The position numbers and the translations under genes are program-made. The notes under the pieces were generated by a model. It worked only from the letters and a program-made list of their open reading frames with translations. It was not told where the DNA came from and ran no database searches. From NCBI GenBank assembly GCA_035551475.1, contig DASZMX010000080.1, positions 1 to 64,000 of the forward strand: a DNA stretch of 64,000 bases. Direction: 5' to 3'. Below are positions 16,722 through 25,773 of this stretch, one piece after another. Source of the stretch: DASZMX01 sp035551475. Lineage in GTDB: Bacteria; Verrucomicrobiota; Verrucomicrobiia; Limisphaerales; Palsa-1400. Position 1 is the first letter of the stretch. Each line of letters begins with the position of its first letter.

Positions 16722-17195
16722 TTACCAGCGAAAATGCGCGAAAGCCTTGTTGGCCTGGGCCATTTTATGCACTTCATCGCGTTTGCGAATGGCATTCCCC
16801 TGCCCTTGGTAAGCATCCATGATCTCCGCCGCGAGCGCTTGCTGCATGGCGATGCCTTTGCGGTTGTCCGCAAAATCCACCAGCCAGCGCATGGCCAGCG
16901 ACAACTGCCGGTCCACCGTCACCTCGACCGGGACCTGATACGTGGCGCCGCCGACGCGGCGAGGCTTGACCTCGAGGCGGGGCTTGGCGTTGTCCACGGC
17001 CCGCTGCAAAATTTCCAGCGGATTGGAGTTGGGGTTCTTGCTCGCGATTTCCTCGAAGGCCCCGTAAACGATGCGCTGGGCGGTGGTTTTCTTGCCACTG
17101 ACCATGACCGTGTTGACCATCCGGGAAACGAGCGTGCTGTGGAACTTACTGTCTTCCAACAGCGGGCGTTTCGTTGCTTGACGACGTCTCGACAT
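16722..17195 (-). CDS. rpsG: 30S ribosomal protein S7
   Basis: S7 nucleates the 30S head and binds mRNA at the exit. The 157 residues begin MSRRRQATKRPLLEDSKFHS and include VNTVMVSGKKTTAQRIVYGAF and PRRVGGATYQVPVEV. Length is normal. It is 12 bases after rpsL; the str order rpsL-rpsG-fusA is kept. Confidence 0.97.
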   Translation of the reverse strand: MSRRRQATKRPLLEDSKFHSTLVSRMVNTVMVSGKKTTAQRIVYGAFEEIASKNPNSNPLEILQRAVDNAKPRLEVKPRRVGGATYQVPVEVTVDRQLSLAMRWLVDFADNRKGIAMQQALAAEIMDAYQGQGNAIRKRDEVHKMAQANKAFAHFRW

Positions 17196-17207
17196 ACAAA
17201 AATTTCC

Positions 17208-17621
17208 TTAGGCTTTGGCTTCGCCCGCCTTGGCGGCGCCGGCTTTCGCCTCTTTCGGGCGCTTCACACCGTATTTGGACCGGCTGACCCGGCGTTTCTC
17301 AACTCCCGCGGCGTCCAATGTGCCACGCACAATATGGTAGCGCACGCCGGGCAAATCCTTCACACGACCGCCGCGCACCAGCACGATGGAGTGCTCCTGT
17401 AGATTATGGCCCTCATCCGGGATATATGCAATGATCTCAAAGCCATTGGTGAGGCGCACCTTGGCCACTTTCCGCATGGCGGAATTGGGCTTTTTAGGCG
17501 TGCGCGTCATCACTTGGATGCAGACCCCGCGTCGGTACGGCGAATTTTGCAAGGCCGGGGCTTTGGACTTGCTGCGCAGTTTATGGCGTCCCTGACGGAC
17601 GAGTTGATTAATCGTCGGCAT
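17208..17621 (-). CDS. rpsL: 30S ribosomal protein S12
   Basis: S12 monitors codon-anticodon pairing in the decoding centre. The 137 residues start MPTINQLVRQGRHKLRSKSK and include the invariant TPKKPNSAMRK and GRVKDLPGVRYH loops; the lysines known to mutate in streptomycin resistance are in their wild-type form. The last 15 or so residues are an Ala/Lys/Glu-rich tail beyond the normal end. First gene of the minus-strand ribosomal block, with a promoter candidate about 40 bases upstream. Confidence 0.97.
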   Translation of the reverse strand: MPTINQLVRQGRHKLRSKSKAPALQNSPYRRGVCIQVMTRTPKKPNSAMRKVAKVRLTNGFEIIAYIPDEGHNLQEHSIVLVRGGRVKDLPGVRYHIVRGTLDAAGVEKRRVSRSKYGVKRPKEAKAGAAKAGEAKA

Positions 17622-17659
17622 TTTTCTTGACCCTTTCCCATAAGGGAAACGGAGCGCGG

Positions 17660-17688
17660 AATATACTTAAGGAGCCTAAGGGATGCAA
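17660..17688 (-). promoter_or_regulatory. rpsL: Candidate promoter of the str operon
   Basis: On the minus strand TTGCAT (17688-17683) and TATATT (17665-17660) are separated by 17 bases, close to a sigma-70 type promoter, with the -10 box matching 5 of 6. The predicted transcript would start near 17652 and carry a 31-base leader that contains the small hairpin TTTCCC/GGGAAA (17634-17649) just before the rpsL start; the hairpin arm overlaps the purine-rich ribosome site. Inferred from sequence only. Confidence 0.4.
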
Positions 17689-17705
17689 CTACTATTTACG
17701 CATTA

Positions 17706-18539
17706 TCAATGCTTGGACAAATGTTTGGCCATTTCCAGCCCCCAAGGCAGCAGCGCCATGCTCGTGGCGTCGAAGAATCCATGGGCCAGAACCGCCGGCC
17801 AAATCGAGCGGTGCAGCACCATAATCAATCCCAACCCCACCCCGAGCAACCCCGCCAGCGCGGCGGCCATGCCGCCCATGGCCAGGTGCCCTAAACCAAA
17901 AATAATCGCCCCAATGATCACCGCGCCAATCTGGCCCGCGCGTGACGAAAAATATTTCGGCCAAACCCCTTTCATGCCCGCCAAAAACGACGCCCGCCAC
18001 AATTCCTCGCGCAATCCCGCCACGATAAAACTCACCACCGTCAGCGAAAGCCACAGATACGCTGGATTATCGCGCAAAGCAGCCACGTCCACCGCCGTTT
18101 CCACCCGCGGCCGATTCTTGGTCACGAATTCATCGATGGAGTCTTTCGTCATGCTGTGCGAGAGGAGAAACGGCACCGCCACCAGCAGCGCCACGACGCC
18201 CACAGCGATGCGCAACGCCACCGAATAGCCGATGCCCAGCAGGATGGGCATGACATTTCCGCGCCAGCGCAAAAGCAAATCATCGACCGACGCGCGCGAA
18301 GCGAGCCAGGCCAAAGCGAACACCCCGCCGAAGATGACGATTTCGCCCGCGCACACGCGGAGCAAACCGCGCACCGAATGCGTCAGCGCCGGCTGCTCGG
18401 ATTCGCCGCGATTCATCCCGATGGCGGCGACCATAAAGAGAAAGGACGCGATCAGGACAAGGTGAATCGCCCAGCGCCCGCGGCTGACGGTTTTGGTTTC
18501 GCCGATAATGGGCGGCAGTGATTCAGGCGGCGGCGTCAT
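17706..18539 (-). CDS. CPBP-family (CAAX-protease-like) membrane protein
   Basis: Polytopic membrane protein of the CPBP/Abi family. From the ATG at 18539 it has 277 residues with about seven or eight hydrophobic segments. The family motifs are visible: GLREELWRASF (EExxxR), FGLGHLAMG (FxxxH) and the last LAHGFFDATS. These residues form the glutamate/histidine metal site in the type II CAAX protease family. The frame is open for another 74 codons upstream but that part has no family similarity. It precedes rpsL in the same direction, and its upstream neighbour, a radical SAM gene, is divergent. Substrate unknown. Confidence 0.85.
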   Translation of the reverse strand: MTPPPESLPPIIGETKTVSRGRWAIHLVLIASFLFMVAAIGMNRGESEQPALTHSVRGLLRVCAGEIVIFGGVFALAWLASRASVDDLLLRWRGNVMPILLGIGYSVALRIAVGVVALLVAVPFLLSHSMTKDSIDEFVTKNRPRVETAVDVAALRDNPAYLWLSLTVVSFIVAGLREELWRASFLAGMKGVWPKYFSSRAGQIGAVIIGAIIFGLGHLAMGGMAAALAGLLGVGLGLIMVLHRSIWPAVLAHGFFDATSMALLPWGLEMAKHLSKH

Positions 18540-18720
18540 GCTTGGGCATTTGGGGTGTAATTCCAGCCCTGAATATAAACGGCCCCGGCGCTTCGGCCAA
18601 GGATATTGCTGTCGCTTATATTTCGACCCCGCGAAAATTGCCGGACCCGGAGCAAGCGAGGGTGAGGAAAAATCGCAACGGCTCTTTGACTTCGCCGCCA
18701 CGGCGGTGTCCCCTCCGGAC

Positions 18721-20373
18721 ATGACGAAAAAAGTTCTTTTGACCAGCGTCTGCCGCCCCATGGGTTCCCGCTATGGCGACGCCGCGTCTGTCGGCTACGA
18801 ATTGTTGCACCGCCAGGTCACTCGCGCCCAGGGGATTTTCAGCCCGCGCACGGTGAACATCCATTTTTCCCTCGATTACATCGCCGCCAATCTCGACGCC
18901 CCCACGGTCGTGCTGCAATACCCGTCCCGGCGCGAATTCATCAAGGAGCTGAAGAAAGGCTACGATTACGTGGGCATCACGTTCATCATGGCTGTCCTGC
19001 ATAAAATGAAGGAGATGGTGGCGCTGATCCGGCACTATGCGCCACAGACCAAAATCGTGCTCGGCGGCTACGGCACGGTGTTGAAGGACGACGTGCTCAA
19101 GCCCTTTGCCGATCACATTTGCCGGGAGGAAGGCGTGGCCTATTTTCGCCGTCTGCTCGGCGAGCCAGCCCTGCCGATGCCCTACACGCAGCCGCTGTTG
19201 GTGAGCTGGCTCAAGGTGTTCGGCTGGAAGGTCTCGGGCACGGGAAAAATATTCGCCGGGCTGGGCTGCCCGAATGGCTGCGACTTTTGTTGCACCTCCC
19301 ATTTTTTCTCGCGGAAACACATCAAGCTTCTGCCCACCGGACGGGATATTTTCCATGTGGTGGAGCGTTATCTGCGCAGCGATCCGCGGCTGGTATTTCT
19401 TATTATTGACGAGGATTTTCTGCTGAACAAAAAGCGCGCCCTGGAGTTTCGCGATTGCGTGCTCCGCAGCGGCTTGACGCTTTCCATTTTCGCTTTCTCC
19501 AGCATCAAGGCCATCAGCCAATACACCGTGGAAGAAATCCTGGAGATGGGCATCGATGGGTTCTGGATCGGCTACGAGGGGACGCGCTCCAACTACGCCA
19601 AGCAACAAGGCCGGCCCGTGGAGGAGATTCTCACCGAGTTTCGGGAGCACGGCATCACTACGCTCACATCGATGATCATCGGCTTTGATTATCAAAACCG
19701 GGAAGTCGTCGCGCAGGAATTGGACGGGTTGATGAAGCTGAAGCCGTCGCTCACGCAATTTTTAATTTACGGTCCGACGCCCGGCACGCCGTTCCATGAA
19801 CGCATCATCAAGGAGAATCTGCTGCACGATGTTTACACCACGGATAAAGATTTGTTCTACCGGCGCGCGGACGGCTTTCGCACGATGATCAAGCATCCGA
19901 CGCTCGCCCCGGAAGAAATCGAGGAAATGCAACGCTGGTGCTTCGCGCAGGATTTTCAGCGATTGGGCCCCAGCATTTACCGCATGCTGGAAAGCCGCCT
20001 TCTCGGCTATCAAAAATTAAAAAATTCGGCCAATCCAGCCTTGCGCCACAAGGCGGATTATTACGCGCGAGAGCTGCGCGCCGCCTACCCGGTCTTTCTT
20101 CCCGGCAGACTTTTCGGCCCGAATGCCGCGGTGCGCGCGGGAATTGCCGATTTGGAAAAACGCCTGCATGCCGAACTCGGCCGCCCCACTGTCAGCGAAA
20201 AACTAAAATCCGTGGCCGCCATTGGCGCCGCGCTGTGGACCGCCGTCACGCTGAAGCTCCATCTTTTCCAGCATCCGACGCTGACGCGCACCACCTATCG
20301 CTGGGCGGCGGCCAACCCGCGTCGGCGTCAAGAATCGAATGCCCTGCTGGCGCCGGTCATGAAACAGACTTGA
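18721..20373 (+). CDS. Cobalamin-type radical SAM enzyme
   Basis: Predicted radical SAM enzyme with an N-terminal B12-binding-like Rossmann domain. From the ATG at 18721 it has 550 residues. The N-terminal half has an LGGYGTVLKDD turn as in B12-binding domains; I do not see the DxHxxG base-off motif. The 4Fe-4S triad CxxxCxxC is at Cys183, Cys187 and Cys190 in GLGCPNGCDFC. After the TIM-barrel region come helices and a C-terminal segment with one hydrophobic stretch (about 498-515). The family includes methyltransferases and modifying enzymes of lipids and cofactors; the substrate here cannot be told. The 3' end overlaps the convergent photolyase gene by 17 bases. Confidence 0.85.
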   Translation: MTKKVLLTSVCRPMGSRYGDAASVGYELLHRQVTRAQGIFSPRTVNIHFSLDYIAANLDAPTVVLQYPSRREFIKELKKGYDYVGITFIMAVLHKMKEMVALIRHYAPQTKIVLGGYGTVLKDDVLKPFADHICREEGVAYFRRLLGEPALPMPYTQPLLVSWLKVFGWKVSGTGKIFAGLGCPNGCDFCCTSHFFSRKHIKLLPTGRDIFHVVERYLRSDPRLVFLIIDEDFLLNKKRALEFRDCVLRSGLTLSIFAFSSIKAISQYTVEEILEMGIDGFWIGYEGTRSNYAKQQGRPVEEILTEFREHGITTLTSMIIGFDYQNREVVAQELDGLMKLKPSLTQFLIYGPTPGTPFHERIIKENLLHDVYTTDKDLFYRRADGFRTMIKHPTLAPEEIEEMQRWCFAQDFQRLGPSIYRMLESRLLGYQKLKNSANPALRHKADYYARELRAAYPVFLPGRLFGPNAAVRAGIADLEKRLHAELGRPTVSEKLKSVAAIGAALWTAVTLKLHLFQHPTLTRTTYRWAAANPRRRQESNALLAPVMKQT

Positions 20374-21781
20374 TCTTCGCATAAGCCGCCAGCGCTTCCT
20401 GCCGCGCCAGGGCGTGGTTCAGAATGCGCTCCGGATAGGCGCGGGCGCCGCCCGCCTGCCAGGGTTGGTGCAGCGCCTCCACCGGAATAGGCGCCAGTTC
20501 TGGAATCCAGCGCCGCACGTAGCGGCCTTGCGGATCGAATTTTTCCCCCTGGCTGATGGGGTTGAAGATGCGGAAAAAGGGCGCGGCGTCCGCTCCGCAG
20601 CCGGCCGTCCATTGCCAGCCCAGGGTGTTATTCGCCAGGTCCGCGTCCACCAACGTGTCCCAAAACCAGCGCGCGCCCGCCTGCCACGGCAGGAGCAAAT
20701 CCTTGGTTAAAAAAGAGGCGGCAATCATGCGCACCCGGTTATGCATCCAGCCGGTCGCCCACAGCTCCCGCATCCCGGCGTCAACAATTGGAAAACCCGT
20801 GCGACCGCGCTGCCAGGCGCGCAGCCCCGCTGCATCCTGGCGCCAGGGAAACTGCGCGAAGCCTCCGCGCAACGGCTGGTCCGTCGTGTGCGGAAAATGA
20901 TAGAGCAGATGATGCGCAAATTCGCGCCAGCCCAACTCGCTGACGAATTGCGCGGCGCGCCACGCTGGCGCCGGAACCTTCGCCCGCTCCGCGCGGGCTT
21001 TCAACTCGCCCCAGATTTGCCGCGGGCTGATCTCGCCAAAATGCAGGTGCGGCGAGAGGCGCGATGTGCCCGCGAGATCAGGGCGATTTCGGCCGTCATC
21101 ATAATTCTCGAGCGCGTCCGCGAGAAAACGGCGGAGCTGTTGGCGCGCGCCGCGTTCGCCCGGCTCCCAGGCCGCCGCCAGCCCGGCGGCCCACGGAATT
21201 TTTGGCGGCAAGCCAAGGCTGTCAAGCGCAACCGAATCCGGCCACGCGGACGGCGGAGGAAGTTGCCGCGGCGCAGCGAGGGGCGCGGCCGGCTCCACTT
21301 GCGCCAGGCAATGCCGCCAATAAGGCGTGAAAACCTGGAAAGGTTTGCCGCTTTGATTTTTGATTTCCCATGGTTCGTGAAGCAGCGCGCTGTTGGAGGT
21401 CTCGACTTCCACCCCGTCGGCGCGCAAAGTGGCGGCGACCTTTTCGTCGCGCGCAATCAAGGCCGGCTCGTAGCGCCGATTCCAAAACACGGCCGTCGCT
21501 CCCGTTTCACGAATCAAATTGCGCAAAGCCGTGAGAGACGGGCCGCGTCGAATCACCAAACGCGAGCCAAGGTTCCGCAGCGCAGCGTCGAGGTTTTGCA
21601 GTGATTGATGCAGCCACCAACGCGAGGCCGCCCCCGGCTCCCATGGCGCCTCTTCCTCCGGCGCAAAAATGAAAACGGGGATGACCGCGCCGCGTTGCGC
21701 CGCCGCTCGCAGCGCGAGATGATCGGACAGCCGCAAATCGAGCCGAAACCAAACCAGGCTGGCCGCGCGCGTCACTCCCAT
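20357..21781 (-). CDS. phr: Deoxyribodipyrimidine photolyase
   Basis: Light-driven repair enzyme for cyclobutane pyrimidine dimers, or a close cryptochrome relative. The 474 residues have an N-terminal antenna domain (VWFRLDLRLSDHLAL) and the C-terminal FAD domain with GWMHNRVRMIAASFLTKDLL and the Trp-rich ANNTLGWQWTAGCGADAAP, the class I CPD photolyase signature region. Its ATG lies within the last 10 bases of guaA, so it is probably co-transcribed with it; there is no known link between the two functions. Confidence 0.93.
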   Translation of the reverse strand: MGVTRAASLVWFRLDLRLSDHLALRAAAQRGAVIPVFIFAPEEEAPWEPGAASRWWLHQSLQNLDAALRNLGSRLVIRRGPSLTALRNLIRETGATAVFWNRRYEPALIARDEKVAATLRADGVEVETSNSALLHEPWEIKNQSGKPFQVFTPYWRHCLAQVEPAAPLAAPRQLPPPSAWPDSVALDSLGLPPKIPWAAGLAAAWEPGERGARQQLRRFLADALENYDDGRNRPDLAGTSRLSPHLHFGEISPRQIWGELKARAERAKVPAPAWRAAQFVSELGWREFAHHLLYHFPHTTDQPLRGGFAQFPWRQDAAGLRAWQRGRTGFPIVDAGMRELWATGWMHNRVRMIAASFLTKDLLLPWQAGARWFWDTLVDADLANNTLGWQWTAGCGADAAPFFRIFNPISQGEKFDPQGRYVRRWIPELAPIPVEALHQPWQAGGARAYPERILNHALARQEALAAYAKIKSVS

Positions 21782-23313
21782 TCAATCGTCGCGGGCGGTT
21801 TGCTCGAAATATCCAGGCAGACGCGATTGACGCCTTTGACTTCGTTGATGATGCGGTTGGATAACCGTTCGAGAAGTTCGTAGGGCAGCTTCACCCAATC
21901 CGCCGTCATGCCGTCCTGGGATTCCACCGCGCGAATGGCGATGGTAAAATCATACGTCCGCTCGTCGCCCATCACGCCGACGCTGCGCACGGGCAGAAGC
22001 ACCGCGAAGCTCTGCCAGATTTTATAATACCAGCCGGCGGCTTTCATTTCCTCGACGACAATGGTGTCCGCCGCGCGCAGGATGTCGCAGCGTTCCGGCG
22101 AGACTTCGCCCAGGATGCGCACCGCGAGGCCCGGCCCCGGGAACGGCTGGCGCATGACAATTTCGTGCGGCAACCCCAGCTCCAAACCGAGCTGTCGCAC
22201 CTCGTCCTTGAACAAATATTTCAGCGGCTCGACCAATTCGAATTTCATATTGGCCGGCAGGCCGCCGACATTGTGGTGCGACTTGATCAACGCCGCGGGG
22301 TTGCCGCCGATCGGCACGGATTCAATCACGTCCGGATACAGCGTGCCTTGCGCCAGGAATTTCGCGGCGCCGGCGCGTTTGGTCGCCTCCTGAAAAACTT
22401 CGATGAAAGTTTCGCCGATGATTTTGCGTTTGCGCTCGGGATCCGTCACGCCCTTGAGCCGGCCCAGGAAAAGCTCCGAGGCATCCTCGTATTGCAGCTT
22501 GATATGAAAGTGCCGCCCAAAAACCTCCTGCACCACCTCCGCTTCGCGCCCGCGCAATAAACCATTGTTGACAAAGATGCAGGTCAGTTGATCGCCGATG
22601 GCCTTGTGCAGCAGGGCCGCCGCCACGCTGGAATCCACGCCGCCGCTGAGGCCGAGGATGACTTTTTCCGTTCCCACCTGCGCGCGAATCTGCGCCACCG
22701 CCGTCTCCGCGTAATCGTGCATGTTCCAGGTCTGGCCGCACCCGCAGACGCCGTGCACAAAATTGGCGAAGATCTCGCGTCCGCGCGGCGTGTGCGCCAC
22801 CTCGGGATGGAATTGCAGCCCGAAAAATTTCCGCGTGCGGTCTTCAATGGCGGCAAATTCCGAGTTGTCCGATTGCGCCACGGCCTGGAAGCCCTCGGGG
22901 ATTTTCGTCAATTTGTCGCCGTGCGAATTCCACACTTGCAATGACGCCGGCAAGTTCGCAAAAAGCGCGCAGGCGCTGTCCTTGACGGTGAGGACGCCCT
23001 TGCCGAACTCCCGTTTTTGGCCGGGCGCGACCACCCCGCCCAATTGATGCGCCATCAACTGCACGCCGTAGCAAATTCCCAGGACCGGCAGGCCCAATTG
23101 GAAAATGGCGGGATCGGGCAGCGGCGCCTTGGGTGAATAAACGCTCGAAGGCCCGCCGGAAAGAATGATGCCCGCCGGCTTCATCGCGGCCAATTGCGCG
23201 GCGGGGATGTCGTAGCGCACGATGGTCGAGAACACGCTGCATTCGCGGACGCGCCGGGCGATCACCTGCGTGTATTGCGCCCCAAAATCCAAAATGACAA
23301 TTTGCTCAACCAT
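21772..23313 (-). CDS. guaA: GMP synthase (glutamine-hydrolysing)
   Basis: Converts XMP to GMP with glutamine and ATP, the last step of guanine nucleotide synthesis. The 513-residue length is normal. The class I glutaminase domain has Cys81 in VLGICYGVQ and the late HPEVAHTPRG motif; the ATP-pyrophosphatase domain has the PP loop LGLSGGVDSSVAAAL; the C-terminal dimer domain ends with PPATIEWE. Its promoter region is shared with a divergent tandem-ACT gene and holds a 22-bp imperfect palindrome. Confidence 0.97.
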   Translation of the reverse strand: MVEQIVILDFGAQYTQVIARRVRECSVFSTIVRYDIPAAQLAAMKPAGIILSGGPSSVYSPKAPLPDPAIFQLGLPVLGICYGVQLMAHQLGGVVAPGQKREFGKGVLTVKDSACALFANLPASLQVWNSHGDKLTKIPEGFQAVAQSDNSEFAAIEDRTRKFFGLQFHPEVAHTPRGREIFANFVHGVCGCGQTWNMHDYAETAVAQIRAQVGTEKVILGLSGGVDSSVAAALLHKAIGDQLTCIFVNNGLLRGREAEVVQEVFGRHFHIKLQYEDASELFLGRLKGVTDPERKRKIIGETFIEVFQEATKRAGAAKFLAQGTLYPDVIESVPIGGNPAALIKSHHNVGGLPANMKFELVEPLKYLFKDEVRQLGLELGLPHEIVMRQPFPGPGLAVRILGEVSPERCDILRAADTIVVEEMKAAGWYYKIWQSFAVLLPVRSVGVMGDERTYDFTIAIRAVESQDGMTADWVKLPYELLERLSNRIINEVKGVNRVCLDISSKPPATIEWE

Positions 23314-23368
23314 GAAAAAGCCTAGGGTTTAATTTTCCAAACGTCCATTTTGATTTGAACTTCGGAAG

Positions 23369-23390
23369 GCCCGGACTTTAAACTCCGGGC
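23369..23390. promoter_or_regulatory. Palindrome between guaA and the ACT gene
   Basis: GCCCGGA (23369-23375) and TCCGGGC (23384-23390) form 7-bp arms around CTTTAAAC, which contains the palindrome TTTAAA. The whole 22-bp element has two-fold symmetry apart from one mismatched pair. It lies in the 107-base divergent gap, 56 bases from the guaA start and 31 bases from the ACT gene start. It could be an operator for a dimeric repressor or a hairpin in the ACT gene leader. Structure seen; role inferred. Confidence 0.5.
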
Positions 23391-23420
23391 GTTGATGTCG
23401 CAAATTCAATTATTTGGGAT

Positions 23421-23813
23421 ATGCAGATCACAAAACAGCTCGCTCTCTTCCTCGAAAATCGCCCCGGCATGCTCGCGCGTGTCTGCGACGCCCTCACGGC
23501 CGCCAAGATCAATATTTACGCCATCTCCAGCAGCGACACGGTGGATCATATCGTGTTGCGCATGGTGGTGAGCGACCCCACCAAGGCGCTCTACGTTTTC
23601 GAGGAGCACGGCACGCTCGTCGTCGAGGATGATGTCCTGATGATCACCGGCGACAACAAACCGGGCTCCCTCGCCCGCATTGCCCATCGGCTGGCCGCCG
23701 CCAAGGTCAATATTGAATACGCCTATTGCGCCACGTCGCCCGAGGCCAAAAAAGGCCTGCTCATCCTGCGCGTGTCGGACGCCCGCAAGGCGATGAAGGT
23801 CCTAAATAGTTGA
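23421..23813 (+). CDS. Tandem ACT-domain protein
   Basis: A 130-residue cytoplasmic protein made of two ACT domains (about 1-65 and 68-130). The first has ENRPGMLARVCDALTAAKINI, the second DNKPGSLARIAHRLAAAKVNI; both show the usual glycine turn where amino acids bind. Stand-alone tandem ACT proteins are thought to sense amino acids, often branched-chain, but no partner enzyme is next to it (ilvD is 11 kb away). It starts divergently from guaA and ends 12 bases before the end of the ABC exporter gene. Confidence 0.85.
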   Translation: MQITKQLALFLENRPGMLARVCDALTAAKINIYAISSSDTVDHIVLRMVVSDPTKALYVFEEHGTLVVEDDVLMITGDNKPGSLARIAHRLAAAKVNIEYAYCATSPEAKKGLLILRVSDARKAMKVLNS

Positions 23814-23825
23814 CACGGTTCGCGG

Positions 23826-25661
23826 TCACACATTTTCCGCCGCCTCGATTTTCTCGAAGTTTTCCTCGATGAACGCCGTGTTTTGGATGCGGCAGAGGCG
23901 CGCGTAAAGGCCATTTCGCTCCAGCAATTCCGCATGGGAGCCGCGCTCGGCAACTTCCCCATGCAAGAGCACCAGAATCTGGTCGGCGCTGCGAATCGTG
24001 CTGAGACGATGCGCAATCACAAAACTCGTGCGGTGCGCCATCAGGCGCTCCAGCGCCTCCTGGATCAGCTTTTCCGTGGCGGTGTCCACGCTGGCGGTCG
24101 CCTCGTCCAGAATGAGAATCGGCGCGTTCTTGAGCAGGGCGCGCGCGATGCTCACCCGCTGTTTTTCGCCCACGCTTAACTTGACACCGCGTTCCCCCAC
24201 CCGCGAGTCGTAGCCTTCCGGCAGGCGGGCGATGAATTCATGGCAATTGGCCGCCCGCGCCGCCGCCAGCATTTCCTCCTCGGTGGCGTCGAGCTTGCCG
24301 TAAAGAATATTTTCCCGCACGGTGCCGTTGAACAGAAAAGCCTCCTGGCTGACCACGCTGATTTGCGCCCGCAGCGAGTCCAACGTCAGCCGGCTGATGT
24401 CCTGGCCGTCGATCGTGATCCGCCCCGCGCTCAATTCGTAAAAAGCCGGCAGCAGGTTGACGAGCGTGGACTTGCCCGCGCCCGTCGGGCCGACGAGGGC
24501 GATCATTTCTCCCGGGCACGCGTGCAGCGAGATGCCCTGCAACGCCGCGCGCTCCGCGCCATAGCGGAAGGAAACATTCTCGTAGCGCACCTCGCCGCGC
24601 GCCGGCCCCGGGAACGCCACGTTGCGCCCTTGCGCGCCCGCGGCTTTCTCATCGGTGGCGTCGAGGATGTCAAACACCCGCTCCCCCGCGGCGCGCGCCG
24701 CCTGCAGCATCTGGTTCAACCCGTGCAACCGCGCCAGCCGCTCATAAAACATCGCCAGGTAAAGTATAAATCCGACGAGATGCCCGACGCTCAATTGATG
24801 CGACGCCACCATCGTTCCGCCCGCCCACAGCGCCAACGCCGTGCCCAGCGACGCCACAAACGACATCGCCGGCGAATACATCGCCCACACCCGCATGACG
24901 CCCAGCGTGCTTTGGCGCAAATCGTCCGCGCGTTTCGCGAAACGCACGTCCTCATGGGCCTCGCGCGCAAAGGCCTTGATTTGCCGCACGCCTTGCAGGT
25001 TGTCCATCAGCAGCGCATTCATCGCGCTGGCGGCCTGCCGTTGCGCGCGGTAACGGCGGTGCGCCGTCAGCGTGTACCACATCGTGCCAGTGACCAGCAA
25101 CGGGATGGGAATCAGCGCAATCGCCGCGAGCTTCGGGCTGGCTGAAAAGAGCATGAAGCCCACCACCAGCAGGCTGATGGAGGCCACGGTCCCCTGCTCC
25201 GTGCCGTCAATCAAAACGCGCTCCACCGCGTTGACGTCCTCGATCACGCGCGTCATCAGGTCGCCGGAAGCGCGCTGGTCAAAGTATCCCACGGGCAGGC
25301 GCTGGAGCCGGCCATAGACCTGGCGCCGCATGTCATAAATGACATTTTGCTCAAAACTATTATTGACTAATATGCGCAGGCTGTTGGCCAAATCCCGCAG
25401 TAAAAAGGCGCCCAGCAGCCCGGCCGCCGGCCAGAAAAAATTCGCGGTGCGGCCCCCCGCGACGTCGTCGATGATCAATTGGGCGAGTTTCGGGAACGCC
25501 AGCCCAAAACCGGTCGCGAGCAGCGCGCAGAGGATGTTGGCCGTCGCCATGCCGGGATACGGGCGCAGGTAAACGCCGACCCGGCGCAGGATTTCCCACG
25601 TGGTTCGTGATTTTGCCCGCAACGTCGGGTCTTCGTGCGATGAATGATGTTGGCCGTGCAC
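23826..25661 (-). CDS. ABC exporter, fused permease-ATPase (MsbA-like)
   Basis: Half-size ABC exporter that should act as a homodimer in the inner membrane. The 611 residues have a six-segment membrane domain (about 37-315) and an ATPase domain with Walker A GPTGAGKST (391-399), the signature KLSVGEKQRVSIARALL and Walker B ILILDEATASVD. The ATPase has the catalytic Glu and the H loop AHRLST, so it should be active. Similar proteins carry lipid A or drugs; the substrate is not determined here. The N-terminus is His-rich (MHGQHHSSHE). Gene symbol is withheld because MsbA identity is not proven. Confidence 0.9.
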   Translation of the reverse strand: MHGQHHSSHEDPTLRAKSRTTWEILRRVGVYLRPYPGMATANILCALLATGFGLAFPKLAQLIIDDVAGGRTANFFWPAAGLLGAFLLRDLANSLRILVNNSFEQNVIYDMRRQVYGRLQRLPVGYFDQRASGDLMTRVIEDVNAVERVLIDGTEQGTVASISLLVVGFMLFSASPKLAAIALIPIPLLVTGTMWYTLTAHRRYRAQRQAASAMNALLMDNLQGVRQIKAFAREAHEDVRFAKRADDLRQSTLGVMRVWAMYSPAMSFVASLGTALALWAGGTMVASHQLSVGHLVGFILYLAMFYERLARLHGLNQMLQAARAAGERVFDILDATDEKAAGAQGRNVAFPGPARGEVRYENVSFRYGAERAALQGISLHACPGEMIALVGPTGAGKSTLVNLLPAFYELSAGRITIDGQDISRLTLDSLRAQISVVSQEAFLFNGTVRENILYGKLDATEEEMLAAARAANCHEFIARLPEGYDSRVGERGVKLSVGEKQRVSIARALLKNAPILILDEATASVDTATEKLIQEALERLMAHRTSFVIAHRLSTIRSADQILVLLHGEVAERGSHAELLERNGLYARLCRIQNTAFIEENFEKIEAAENV

Positions 25662-25773
25662 CGTCAGGGCTCCGCGCTTTCTATTCGCCTCATTTCGCGC
25701 CTAATGTATATTGGGGCGGCGAATTGAAAAACCTTTTCCTGCGCCGGAATTTTGGTTCAGTGGTAAAAAACGG

